Source: Paenibacillus sp. H1-7
GTDB lineage: Bacteria; Bacillota; Bacilli; Paenibacillales; NBRC-103111
DNA: 64,000 nucleotides
Direction: 5' to 3'
Assembly (NCBI RefSeq): GCF_022354825.1
Contig: NZ_CP031168.1
Location: 5,209,501 to 5,273,500, forward strand
Shown here: positions 1 through 8,955 of the stretch, in pieces
How positions within the stretch are numbered: position 1 is the stretch's first letter
Layout: each line of letters begins with the position of its first letter
Position numbers and translations under genes: made by a program
Notes under the pieces: model-generated
What the model was told of the DNA's origin: nothing
The model's database searches: none
Seen by the model: the letters and a program-made list of their open reading frames with translations, nothing else

Positions 1-2130
1 TTTCTTGAAGAAGGCGGACAAATATTGCGGGGTTAATTCGAATTGATCGGCAATGGCCGTCAAACTGAGCATGTCGTCGCCGTAGTGCTGCTCGATGTAC
101 CGGATAATCCGTTCGGACAGCTGTCGTCCGTGATTGCTGCGCCCCGCGTTCAAATAATGGGAGAGGGTGAGAAACCAGTCGCTGATCTTGACCTTCATCT
201 CTTCTACCGTCGGACACCCGGACAGCTCCTTCAGCGGATCGAACCCTTCCCCGAATACCTCATTGTATAATGGATCCATCGGGTTCATGATCTTCCAAAG
301 CGTGCTCACCATATTGGTAAACAAGCTTCGTCCCAATTCCGGGGTCATCCGCCGTTCTCTGAAATGCGCGTGAAACAGGTTGCCGATGAGCCTATCGACA
401 TTGTCCGCATCTCCGCTCTTGGTGAAGTTGATCAGCTGAATTTCCGTTTCAATGGGATAAAAATAATGGCGGTCCGATACCGCTATTTCACAGTAACGAA
501 TAATGCTGCTGTGCCCTCTGTACATTTTGTAATCCAGTGCTTGAAGCGCTTCGAAATACGATTCGCACGCCCGCTCCACCCCTGCGTAGATCCCCCCGAT
601 AGCAAGAGTTACATAGGTCTTGAAGCGCTCCTCCACCATATGCTTGAGCTGAACGGCAATAATACTAAGCTCCTGATCCGCTTCCTCAAGCTGTTCTCCG
701 GCGATGTTGACAAGAAGGGCTACCCGGTTCTGATCCAGCTCTATCGCATATCCCCATTGGCGCTCGCGAATCAATTCATTGCCGATATTGGAAATGACAA
801 ACCGAATCAAAGCCCACTGCCGTTCGGATTGATCGGCGCTGAACCGGCTGAAATCGGCAATGTCGATTAGAATCACGGCGAACCGGTCGGAGATCAGCCG
901 GATATCCATAAACTGCAGCGATTCATCGGTCAACCGTGACGCATCTACATGACCGCGGATGAGGCGCGACAGAAAGCTTGCCTGAATAACCGGAGCTTGA
1001 CGGGATAAGATCCCCCGGAGCTCCCGCTCTTCGTGCATCGTCATTTGAATCGCTTCCCGGATAAATTCGTACTCATTGGACGGGAGTACCGCGCGCATCG
1101 GCTTCTTATTTTGCAGAACGCGCACCACACCCTGCAGCGGAGCGTAATTGCGATGCACCCAAAAGGCGATCGCCGCTCCCCCGCCGACCAAGCAAATCAA
1201 AAGCAGCGTGATCATCCAGTTTTTCAGCGTATAGACCCGCTCCAAGTAGACTTGCTTCGGCATAATATGAATGTACTTCCAGCCGTTCTGATCGGATACG
1301 GTATAGGACAGCATCATGTCCTTGCCTTGATCCCGATATTCGTAGGGAATGCCCTTGGTCTGCACGTCTTGACCGATCTGATCCCACGGGAGAGACAGGC
1401 CTCCATCGCCGTCGCCGGCAATCAGGCGGTCTTTCCGGTCCAGAATATAGACGGAGCTCTGGTAGGCGGATTCGATTTTAGCGAGCATGCTGCGAACTTG
1501 ATTCATATCAAGCATAATCACAAGCGCACCGCGGATATCGGTCGTTTCCCCCAAAGGCAGGGTCTGCATGTAGGTTATCGTATCCAGCTTGCCGTTCGGC
1601 GTCTCGTAGCTGACGGGAACATAATCCTGATAATGAGGACTGCTTAGCAGTTGGCCCCGCCAAGCATCGAAGCTGGTTCCAACCGGATGGTACAAACGCT
1701 CATAGAGTACTTCCGGCGTTGTTTTGGCTGTCGGCATCAGCACCGTATTGCTCGAGCTGAAATACACGTAATAGCCTTGTATGAGATCGCTTACATTTTG
1801 GTAGCGAGACATATGGTCCGACACAAATTCAACGAACTTGTAAGCATCGGCGGAATTCGTCGTATCCGTGTTGTTCATTAGCCACTGCATACGGGGATTC
1901 AACGCTATTTGCTGCGACATCTGCTGGACATCCTTAAGCTTGCTGTCCATTACTTGACGGAGCTGCTCGAGCATGGCCAAGTTCGCCCGGTTCGCATTAT
2001 CGGTCATAATCGTAACGGTCTTCGTATACAGAATCGATCCGAGAACAATAGGAAGCAGGAAGACGGCCAGATAAGACAGAACAAGCGTTGTGAAGGCACT
2101 TCCAAGAGGTTTGCTTTTGATTCGCACCAT
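1..2130 (-). CDS. Membrane-anchored AraC-family regulator (YesS-like), 3' end beyond window
   Basis: Reading from ATG at 2130 the frame stays open for 710 codons to base 1, so the C-terminus lies outside the window. The protein begins with a short basic stretch and a transmembrane helix (about residues 12-35), then an extracellular sensor region of about 250 residues. A second transmembrane helix follows near residues 285-305, then a cytoplasmic linker. The start of an AraC helix-turn-helix is visible at the very end (LTPQYLSAFFKK). This sensor-linker-AraC layout matches one-component regulators such as B. subtilis YesS, which control carbohydrate uptake genes. It sits 77 bases downstream of the permease genes on the same strand, so it probably regulates or is co-transcribed with them. 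The ribosome site GAGGTGAGAG directly precedes the ATG. The ligand is unknown. Confidence 0.85.
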   Translation of the reverse strand, partial: MVRIKSKPLGSAFTTLVLSYLAVFLLPIVLGSILYTKTVTIMTDNANRANLAMLEQLRQVMDSKLKDVQQMSQQIALNPRMQWLMNNTDTTNSADAYKFVEFVSDHMSRYQNVSDLIQGYYVYFSSSNTVLMPTAKTTPEVLYERLYHPVGTSFDAWRGQLLSSPHYQDYVPVSYETPNGKLDTITYMQTLPLGETTDIRGALVIMLDMNQVRSMLAKIESAYQSSVYILDRKDRLIAGDGDGGLSLPWDQIGQDVQTKGIPYEYRDQGKDMMLSYTVSDQNGWKYIHIMPKQVYLERVYTLKNWMITLLLICLVGGGAAIAFWVHRNYAPLQGVVRVLQNKKPMRAVLPSNEYEFIREAIQMTMHEERELRGILSRQAPVIQASFLSRLIRGHVDASRLTDESLQFMDIRLISDRFAVILIDIADFSRFSADQSERQWALIRFVISNIGNELIRERQWGYAIELDQNRVALLVNIAGEQLEEADQELSIIAVQLKHMVEERFKTYVTLAIGGIYAGVERACESYFEALQALDYKMYRGHSSIIRYCEIAVSDRHYFYPIETEIQLINFTKSGDADNVDRLIGNLFHAHFRERRMTPELGRSLFTNMVSTLWKIMNPMDPLYNEVFGEGFDPLKELSGCPTVEEMKVKISDWFLTLSHYLNAGRSNHGRQLSERIIRYIEQHYGDDMLSLTAIADQFELTPQYLSAFFKK

Positions 2131-2206
2131 CTCTCACCTCTTACGAGTTCGTTCTTCATAACAACTTATTCTGGAAGTCTGTCCCGTTTTCCTGCTTCTT
2201 TGTCAT

Positions 2207-3085
2207 TTATTCCTTCAACGCTCCGATCATGACGCCCTTAACAAAATATTTTTGCAGGAACGGATACAGCACCAGGATCGGAAGGGTAGCAACCATAATC
2301 GTCGCGTACTTGATCGCTTCCCCTATCGGCATTTTATCTACACCGGAAGCATTCGTCGTCATGTTGTCCGTGCTGTTCGTAATGAGAATCTCCCGCAATA
2401 TCAGCTGCAGCGGATATAACTCTCTATCGCGCAAATAAATCATCGCATTGAACCAGGCATTCCAGTGGGCTACGGCGTAGAACAACACCATAACGGCCAT
2501 AACCGGGATCGACAGCGGAAGAATAATCCGCCACATGACGGTCCATTCGCTCGCCCCGTCCATCTTCGCCGATTCCTCCAGACTTATCGGAACAGCCTGG
2601 AACGAGGTGCGCATAATAATCAGATTCCATGTGTTAATCGCTCCGGGTATAATCATGGCCCATGGCGTATCAACAAGCCCCAGGTTGCTGACCAGAAGGT
2701 ACGTAGGGATGAGTCCGCCCTGGAAGAACATCGTGACGACGATCATGAACATAATCGCATTTTTGAAGAAGACGTTCCGCCTGGAGAGAAAATAAGCCCC
2801 AAGCGCGGTCATCAGCAGATTAAATGCGGTCCCGACAACCACATAGAACAGCGTATTGCCATAACCGCTCAATATGTTCGGATTGGCAAAGACCGCTTTG
2901 TAAGCATCCAGGCTAAAGCCGTAAGGCTTCCAGAGCAAGCCGCGATGCTGCGCCAGCAGCCCCGGATCGCTCAAGGATGAAAAGGCTACGTACAAAAACG
3001 GGTACAGCGTCAAGAAGCAAAGAACGATCATAAAAACCGTGTTAAGCACATCAAAAGTTTTTTCGCCCAAAGTCGGTTTATCCAT
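2207..3085 (-). CDS. Carbohydrate ABC transporter permease, YtcP/LplC family
   Basis: A 292-residue integral membrane protein with six predicted helices. It carries the MalG-like cytoplasmic EAA loop at about residues 170-195 (EESAKMDGA followed by a PLS run), which docks to the ATPase. The C-terminal FLQKYFVKGVMIGALKE block is characteristic of the YtcP/LplC branch. The start follows a GGGGGG ribosome site with 7-base spacing. It lies 15 bases after the partner permease and forms a heterodimer with it. No ATPase gene is present, as is normal for these systems, which are usually energised by a shared MsmX-type ATPase encoded elsewhere. The substrate is probably an oligosaccharide but cannot be specified. 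Confidence 0.95.
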   Translation of the reverse strand: MDKPTLGEKTFDVLNTVFMIVLCFLTLYPFLYVAFSSLSDPGLLAQHRGLLWKPYGFSLDAYKAVFANPNILSGYGNTLFYVVVGTAFNLLMTALGAYFLSRRNVFFKNAIMFMIVVTMFFQGGLIPTYLLVSNLGLVDTPWAMIIPGAINTWNLIIMRTSFQAVPISLEESAKMDGASEWTVMWRIILPLSIPVMAVMVLFYAVAHWNAWFNAMIYLRDRELYPLQLILREILITNSTDNMTTNASGVDKMPIGEAIKYATIMVATLPILVLYPFLQKYFVKGVMIGALKE

Positions 3086-3100
3086 CCAGCTGCCCCCCCA

Positions 3101-4066
3101 TCACCATAGTTTAGTCTCGCTTACCCGCTTGCTTATGCTGTTCGAGAGGATAAGCAGGGAAAAAGCAATCACGGCGTTAAATAAACCTACGGCGGTCGTA
3201 TAGCTGTAGCTTGCTTCCAGAATCCCTTTGCGGTATACGAAGGTAGAAATGACGTCAGCCGTATCGTAGGTGAGCGGATTGTACATGAGCAATATTTTCT
3301 CGCTGCCCACGGACATCATCGACCCCATTTTCAAAATTAATAAAATAATGATGGTGGGCATAATTCCCGGGATCGTAATATGCACCATTTGCTTCCACCG
3401 GCCTGCTCCATCGACTTTTGCCGCCTCATACAAGGTAGGATCGATATTCGACAGCGCCGCCAAATAAATAATGGATCCCCATCCGACCTGCTGCCAAATG
3501 CCTGAAGACACATAAATAAAACGAAACCAGTCCGGCTCGGATAAATACGACTTTGATGCTATGCCGAACGCGGAGAGCAATTGATTCACAACCCCGTCCC
3601 TGGCCAAAAAGTCTACCAGCATCCCGACGATGACGACAACCGAGATGAAGTGCGGCAAATACGTGACTGTCTGAACAATTCTTTTGAAATATTGCCGGCG
3701 CAATTCATTCAGCAGCAGCGCCAGAATGATCGGTGCCGGAAATCCGAAAATCAGCTCATATACATTGAGCAGAAGCGTGTTGCGGATAAGTCTCCAAAAA
3801 TAATAGCTGTTAAAAAATTCAACAAAATGCTCGAAGCCAACCCAACGGCTGTTCCAGATGCCGTCTCCCAGACTGAAGTCTTTAAATGCGATTTGCAGTC
3901 CGTACATCGGTCCGTAGTCAAAGATCAGATAATACGCGATAACGGGCAGCACCATCAGATACAACAGCTTGTTGCGCTTTAAATCGCGGCCGATCGTTAC
4001 CCACAGGCTCTGCCCGGAACGGCTCGACTTGACGACTCTCCCTTCTGCGGCTTTGATTGTCTCCAT
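3101..4066 (-). CDS. Carbohydrate ABC transporter permease, LplB family
   Basis: A 321-residue inner-membrane permease. A cytoplasmic N-terminal stretch of about 30 residues precedes the first helix (LLYLMVLPVIAYYLIF). The conserved DYGPMYGLQIAFKDF segment follows, as in LplB. The EAA loop is at about residues 218-240 (YEAAKVDGAGRWKQ followed by ITIPGI). It pairs with the YtcP-type permease downstream. The ATG follows AAGGAGGGATGCCGT, a good ribosome site. It lies 82 bases after the solute-binding lipoprotein gene, consistent with a three-gene importer operon running from 5759 leftwards. Confidence 0.95.
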   Translation of the reverse strand: METIKAAEGRVVKSSRSGQSLWVTIGRDLKRNKLLYLMVLPVIAYYLIFDYGPMYGLQIAFKDFSLGDGIWNSRWVGFEHFVEFFNSYYFWRLIRNTLLLNVYELIFGFPAPIILALLLNELRRQYFKRIVQTVTYLPHFISVVVIVGMLVDFLARDGVVNQLLSAFGIASKSYLSEPDWFRFIYVSSGIWQQVGWGSIIYLAALSNIDPTLYEAAKVDGAGRWKQMVHITIPGIMPTIIILLILKMGSMMSVGSEKILLMYNPLTYDTADVISTFVYRKGILEASYSYTTAVGLFNAVIAFSLLILSNSISKRVSETKLW

Positions 4067-4148
4067 ACGGCATCCCTCCTTCTCTTGGTATAAGACAGGG
4101 GGATGAACGGGTCATCTCCCCTGTATATGGTCGGTCCACCAGCTATAG

Positions 4149-5759
4149 TTACCGTTTTTTGTATCTTTCCAGTGCAGCCTGTTGAATCTTAACAGCTTCT
4201 TGTATTCCCATGCCCTCGATCGTTTTGACGTATTTATCGAAATTATCGAGAGGCTCCGCCCCCATGATAAACTTGTTGAACATTTCGTCCTTGAACGTGT
4301 TCACATCGTTCATGATCGAAGCGAATTTGCTGCTCTCATCCGATGTCGGTGTGACAGGCGGGAGCTTTCTTTCGTCGGTCGGCTCTCCCCAGATTTTGAT
4401 CGAATCCTTCTGCTCCGGCAAAGCGGCGTATTGCTCCATATACCGTTTGTCTTGCACGAACGGACCGTTGAAGTTGGAACGTACATGGCGGGCCATGGCC
4501 TGAGCCACCGACATATCCTTCGGATTCATGATATCGTCGGTAAACGTCGGGTAGCCGCTGACCATTTTGTAGGAAACGCCGTCCACCCCAAAGTTAAACA
4601 GCATTTTGCCTTCATCACTGTAGGCGTAGTCAAGCCATTTGGCTGTTGCTTCCGGGTTCTTATTTGAGGTCGAGATCGCTGCAGCCACCCCGCCGGAGAA
4701 GTTGTAGCTTCTTGCGCTCCACAGCTTCTTGTCGCCTTTGTTTACGACAGGAAACGGTGCGGCTACGAGCTTGAAGTCGGCAATTTTGTTTTTCACGAGC
4801 GACGTATAGTTGCCGATCCCTGAGCCCGTACTCATTACGGTCGCGAACAGCTGATTCCCTGTTACCTTCGCATCCTTCAGCTTGCTGTCGGTCACGGCGA
4901 AGTCCGGATCCAGCAGACCTTCCTTGTACCATCGGTTCATGACTGTGAGGAACTGCTTATATTCGGGCTGAATCGGTCCGTAGCTGACTTTGCCGTTCAC
5001 ATGGTAGAAATCGTAGTTGACGCCGAACGAGCCAAGGAAGGCCACAGATCCACCCATGTCTCCTTTGCTTATCAAGAGCGGAATCTCATCCGGCTTGCCA
5101 TTCCCGTTGATATCGCTTTTCTTGATTGCGGTCAATGTGTTATACCAGTCATCGACTGTTTCCGGCATTTTCAGATTCAGCTTATCCAGCCAGTCTTTTC
5201 GGAGCGCGATACCGTTACTGACCAGCAGGTAATCGTCGCCGCGCAGGAATGGAAATCCGTAAATGCTGCCTTCATCCGTCATGACCTGCCGTTTCCAATC
5301 CGGATTGGCATCCAATATCTTCTTCAAATTAGGAGCATTCTTATCGATAATATCGTTCAGCTTAATAATCTTTTTATCCTTGATCGCCTTTTCCGGGCCG
5401 CCGGGATAACCCGTCCAGCCGTATTCAATGACATCGGGAAGATCCTTGCCGGTAATCATGAGATTGAACTGATCCTTCTCCTGGCCGACAGGCGGGTGCT
5501 GGAAGCTTACATTGACGCCGGTCTTCTTTTGCAGCTCCTGATACACCGTCATATCGCCAAAGCTTTTTAAGGTAGCGGCGACATTGCTTGCAAGACTCAC
5601 CCAATAGGTAAGCGCTTGCAATTTCGGAGGCTCTTGGCCTTCCTTCTTTTCGGCCCCTTGATTTGGCGGGCTCGAGCTGCTGCATCCTGCAACGACCGAG
5701 AGAGACAGTACTGCGGAAGCCCCTGCGGCTGCCCACTTTTTCCGACTGACTTTTTTCAT
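4149..5759 (-). CDS. Extracellular solute-binding lipoprotein of sugar ABC importer
   Basis: A 536-residue family 1 binding protein of the LipO/YtcQ type. A lysine-rich signal peptide leads to a lipobox (VVAGC, lipidated Cys26), so the mature protein is tethered to the outer face of the membrane. The WLDKLNLKMPETVDDW segment, with a KSDINGNGKPDEIPL calcium-binding-like loop, is typical of the family. The gene is first in the importer operon with the two permeases. The ribosome site AAGGAGGT lies about 12 bases before ATG. The ligand is probably a plant-polysaccharide-derived oligosaccharide, given the rest of the window (inference). Confidence 0.95.
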   Translation of the reverse strand: MKKVSRKKWAAAGASAVLSLSVVAGCSSSSPPNQGAEKKEGQEPPKLQALTYWVSLASNVAATLKSFGDMTVYQELQKKTGVNVSFQHPPVGQEKDQFNLMITGKDLPDVIEYGWTGYPGGPEKAIKDKKIIKLNDIIDKNAPNLKKILDANPDWKRQVMTDEGSIYGFPFLRGDDYLLVSNGIALRKDWLDKLNLKMPETVDDWYNTLTAIKKSDINGNGKPDEIPLLISKGDMGGSVAFLGSFGVNYDFYHVNGKVSYGPIQPEYKQFLTVMNRWYKEGLLDPDFAVTDSKLKDAKVTGNQLFATVMSTGSGIGNYTSLVKNKIADFKLVAAPFPVVNKGDKKLWSARSYNFSGGVAAAISTSNKNPEATAKWLDYAYSDEGKMLFNFGVDGVSYKMVSGYPTFTDDIMNPKDMSVAQAMARHVRSNFNGPFVQDKRYMEQYAALPEQKDSIKIWGEPTDERKLPPVTPTSDESSKFASIMNDVNTFKDEMFNKFIMGAEPLDNFDKYVKTIEGMGIQEAVKIQQAALERYKKR

Positions 5760-6042
5760 ATACCCCTTTTACCTCCTTCAAATAGGACAGAAGTTTGGCG
5801 AAGCGTCCGGTTCTTATGAGGTGGCACAAAGCGATCAAGGATGAGTCGGACAAGGCTGCTGTAGATCGCATGCTGCCGGCAATTTCGCTCATCCCCTATT
5901 CTGGCAAACAATTCGTAACATGGAAATCACTCAATTTAACCAATGATAATCCGGCTTTAAGATTCGCCGTTATCCGATATTAAGATGGGCTATCCTGAAT
6001 TAACATTCGCGGAATGGGCTGGTTAAATTCAGCATATAGGGA

Positions 6043-6846
6043 TCAATTTATATCCCCTTTTGCCAAGAAGGCTGTTGGCGACATGGAAGTAAACTTCTTG
6101 AACATTTTAAAAAAATAAGACGTATCGTAGTATCCTAAATAGTGGGAAATATCCGAAATACTCATGCTGGAATTTACAAGTAAGTTGCGTGCCTCCATCA
6201 TTCGCAGCTGGTGCATGTACTGAATCGGGGATTGCCCGTTCACCTCTTTAAACAAGGAGATGGTGTAGTTAGGGGAACGCTGGATCATATCCGCCAGCTG
6301 TTCGATCTGGATAGACGAGCGGTAGTTTTCCAAAATATATTGCTGTATCGTCTTGGCAAGCTTTACTTTGATCGGTGAGATGTTGAGCACATCCGCCTCC
6401 CGCCCGATGATCGCCAGCAGCTCTTGCAGGATACTAAGACTGATTAATTCGTAGAAGGGCTTTTTTTCCAAGCCTTCACGATACAATTGCATGATACGCT
6501 GCTTAATATGCTCAAAACCGCGTATTTTCAAATGGATAATGCGCCCGTTCATCAAATAAGGAATGTCATTTTCCCCCAACAGGTTTGGATAAACAAAGTG
6601 GAACAACACCGTATATTTCTGATGCGGCTCCTCGTTGCCGTTCTCCGCCATCCTGCTCGTTCCCTTAGGAATAAGCAGCAAATCCCCTTCCTCCACCATT
6701 CGACGCTCCCCGTTTAACGTGTATAGCACTTTCCCGCGCACAACCAATACCAATATATGGTGTTTTATGACATCCAGCTGGTTACGCCAATTGGGAATTA
6801 GATTATCGAAAAAAGCGGAATAGATCGTAAGCATAAGGATAGTCAT
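6043..6846 (-). CDS. AraC-family transcriptional regulator
   Basis: A 267-residue regulator with an N-terminal cupin-like sensing domain (about 20-110; VRGKVLYTLNGERRMVEEGD) and a C-terminal double helix-turn-helix of about 100 residues. The second motif (SISDISHYLGYYDTSYFFKMFKKFTSMSPTAF in outline) is the AraC signature. It is transcribed divergently from the sulfatase gene at 7124, with about 277 bases between them, so regulation of that gene is likely. The start is uncertain. AAGGAGG ends 1 base before the first ATG (6846) and 13 bases before the in-frame ATG at 6834. Confidence 0.9.
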   Translation of the reverse strand: MTILMLTIYSAFFDNLIPNWRNQLDVIKHHILVLVVRGKVLYTLNGERRMVEEGDLLLIPKGTSRMAENGNEEPHQKYTVLFHFVYPNLLGENDIPYLMNGRIIHLKIRGFEHIKQRIMQLYREGLEKKPFYELISLSILQELLAIIGREADVLNISPIKVKLAKTIQQYILENYRSSIQIEQLADMIQRSPNYTISLFKEVNGQSPIQYMHQLRMMEARNLLVNSSMSISDISHYLGYYDTSYFFKMFKKFTSMSPTAFLAKGDIN

Positions 6847-7123
6847 TCCTCCTTGAGCAAAGTCTCATAGGAATATATGGGACCCATAATATTGTACACC
6901 TCAGTATGGCATGGGTAATGCGTTTTTTGAAGCTGTCTCGCATTAAATACAATAGTTTTATACATCTAATCTTTGAATCATACATAGACGTACCAGGGAG
7001 CGTATACCTATAATTTACGTTATCAGCAGGAAATGAAAGCAATTTACTTTGTCGACGGCATGGCCGGCGCGATAAAAGGATAAACCACTACTTTACCTTA
7101 TACCTTACAAAGGAGAGTGTCGA
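6847..7123. other. Divergent intergenic region between AraC regulator and sulfatase
   Basis: These 277 bases separate two divergently transcribed genes and must hold both promoters. No convincing -35/-10 pair, cre box or long palindrome was seen by eye. The only clear signal is the sulfatase ribosome site AAAGGAG at about 7109-7115. Confidence 0.5.
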
Positions 7124-8599
7124 ATGAAAACTAACAAAACTAGAGTACTGCTGCTGGATTTGGATTCTACCCGCCCGGATCATCTGGGCTGCTACGGTTA
7201 TCACCGTAACACCTCCCCTAACATTGACTCCATCGCCAAGGAAGGAGTCCGGTTTACGAACTACTATACTTCCGATGCTCCATGCTTTCCCTCTCGTACC
7301 GCGCTCATGACGGGCCGCTTCGGCATTCATAACGGAGTGGTCGGCCACGGCGGAACGGCAGCGGACGTGCGGCACGAAGGAATCGATAGGGCGTTCCGCG
7401 ACCGAATCGGCAAAGATTGCCTGCCGGCGATATTCCGTCATGCCGGAATGAAAACCGCCCTGATCAGCCCGTTTGCGGAGCGGCATTCTTCCTGGACGTT
7501 CTATGCAGGCTTTAATGAAATGCACAACACCGGCAAAGGCGGGATGGAATCTGCGGAAGAAGTCACCCCGGTGGCATTGGATTGGATTCGCCGGAACGCT
7601 CAAGAGGATAACTGGTTTTTGTATGTCAATTATTGGGACCCTCATACCCCTTATAGGACACCGGAGAAGTTCTCCAATCCGTTCGAGGACGATCCCCTTC
7701 CAGACTGGATCACCGATGAGGTGCTGGAAGGGCACAAAAACAAGATTGGCCCGCACAGCGCAAGCGAAATCAATATGTACGACAATCGGACATTACCGCA
7801 GTATCCGCGTCATCCGGGAGAAATTACGGACAGAGACGGGCTGAGGCGAATGATTGACGGCTACGACATGGGAATCCGCTATATGGATGAGCATATCGGC
7901 CTTCTGTTCCAAGAGCTGAGTGCTCAAGGCGTGATGGATGACCTGATCGTTATCATTACCGCTGATCATGGCGAAAATATGGGCGAGCTGGGCATCTACG
8001 GAGAGCATGGGACCGCCGATCAAGGCACCTGCCGCATCCCGATGATCATCCGTTGGCCAGGACTTCAGTCGGATCATGTCTACGACGGGCTCCATTACCA
8101 CCTGGATTTGGTTCCGACGTTGGCAGAATTGCTCGGCGCCCCTTCCTCTTCCAGCTGGGACGGGCAAAGCTATGCGGCTGCGCTTAGGACAGGCGAATCG
8201 TGCGGAAGAGACTACTTAGTCGTCTCCCAATGTGCTCATGTATGTCAACGCAGCGTACGATTCGGTGACTGGCTTTATGTCCGAACGTATCATGACGGCT
8301 ATCATCTATTCGATAAGGAAATGTTGTTCCAGCTTCGCGAGGACCCTTACGAACAGCACAATGCGGCTGGCGAACGCCGCGACATTTGCAAGGATGCCGT
8401 CTATTATTTAAACGAGTGGCACGATCAAATGATGCAATCGATGCCGCACGACGTCGACCCGCTATGGACGGTTATTAAGGAAGGCGGACCTTATCACGCC
8501 AAGGGCTTCCTCAAAAACTATGTGAACCGTCTGGAGGAAACAGGTCGAGCTTACGGAATCGAGGAGCTTAAGCTCCGGCATCCGCGCGAATTCGCTTAA
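7124..8599 (+). CDS. Sulfatase (type I, cysteine-type)
   Basis: A 491-residue alkaline-phosphatase-fold sulfatase. The formylglycine site is C54-F-P-S-R58 (consensus C-x-P-x-R), followed by TALMTGRFG, and it would be matured by a formylglycine-generating enzyme. The N-terminal LLDLDSTRPDH gives calcium-ligand aspartates, and TADHGENMGELG around residue 285 gives the distal Asp-His metal ligands. There is no signal peptide, so it is probably cytoplasmic and acts on imported sulfated sugars or another sulfate ester (inference). Its own promoter region is divergent from an AraC regulator, and an intrinsic terminator follows directly. The start has the ribosome site AAAGGAG with 8-base spacing. 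Phosphonate monoester hydrolase activity is an alternative within this fold. Confidence 0.93.
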   Translation: MKTNKTRVLLLDLDSTRPDHLGCYGYHRNTSPNIDSIAKEGVRFTNYYTSDAPCFPSRTALMTGRFGIHNGVVGHGGTAADVRHEGIDRAFRDRIGKDCLPAIFRHAGMKTALISPFAERHSSWTFYAGFNEMHNTGKGGMESAEEVTPVALDWIRRNAQEDNWFLYVNYWDPHTPYRTPEKFSNPFEDDPLPDWITDEVLEGHKNKIGPHSASEINMYDNRTLPQYPRHPGEITDRDGLRRMIDGYDMGIRYMDEHIGLLFQELSAQGVMDDLIVIITADHGENMGELGIYGEHGTADQGTCRIPMIIRWPGLQSDHVYDGLHYHLDLVPTLAELLGAPSSSSWDGQSYAAALRTGESCGRDYLVVSQCAHVCQRSVRFGDWLYVRTYHDGYHLFDKEMLFQLREDPYEQHNAAGERRDICKDAVYYLNEWHDQMMQSMPHDVDPLWTVIKEGGPYHAKGFLKNYVNRLEETGRAYGIEELKLRHPREFA

Positions 8600-8606
8600 A
8601 TTGAAC

Positions 8607-8638
8607 AAACCCACGGGTTTTTAAGCTCGTGGGTTTTT
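8607..8638 (+). terminator. Intrinsic terminator of sulfatase gene
   Basis: A 9-bp perfect stem, AAACCCACG (8607-8615) with CGTGGGTTT (8628-8636), is followed by further T residues. It starts 8 bases after the sulfatase stop codon. Confidence 0.85.
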
Positions 8639-8686
8639 CGTTGAAACAAATTTATCAATGTCAAGGGACGGCAACAGTGGCAAGCA

Positions 8687-8890
8687 TTAATGGTTAACAA
8701 TCCCAACCTGATACTCGTCTTCATAGATAAGAACGCCTGGAAGTTCTATGGAAACTGACTTTATTATGTCGACATCATGCTTCTTTGCAATATATAAAAG
8801 AGGCTCCAATCGTATTATCATTTCTTGTGCCAAGCCTTCAATCGACTTCAATTGATTATTATTATTTTGTCTCTTGATCCATAAAATGGA
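8687..8890 (-). pseudogene. Possible truncated small ORF without a proper start
   Basis: On the minus strand an open frame ends at TAA 8687-8689 and encodes a protein-like segment (SIEGLAQEMIIRLEPLLY, then KHDVDIIKSVSIELPG). No ATG, GTG or TTG with a ribosome site was found upstream. A run of four AAT codons precedes the protein-like part. It looks like the 3' end of a lost gene, or a gene with a non-standard start. The family was not recognised. The rest of the 8640-8955 gap holds only the regulatory repeat described separately. Confidence 0.3.
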
Positions 8891-8895
8891 ACTGG

Positions 8896-8938
8896 TACAA
8901 TGGAATGTAAGCGCTAATTATCCTTGTATTCCATTGTA
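8896..8938 (+). promoter_or_regulatory. 11-bp inverted repeat enclosing a cre-like box
   Basis: TACAATGGAAT (8896-8906) and ATTCCATTGTA (8928-8938) form a perfect inverted repeat. Between them lies TGTAAGCGCTAATT (8906-8919), close to the CcpA cre consensus TGWAANCGNTNWCA. The 3' arm abuts the ribosome site AAAGGAG of the serine hydrolase gene. It could act as a DNA operator or as an RNA hairpin in the leader. Confidence 0.6.
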
Positions 8939-8955
8939 AAAAAGGAGCGATTGAC

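Noticed and set aside
1033..1647. A 204-codon plus-strand frame
   Set aside because: It is antisense to the regulator at 1-2130, whose protein has recognisable domains. Codon pattern and lack of a ribosome site mark it as a shadow.
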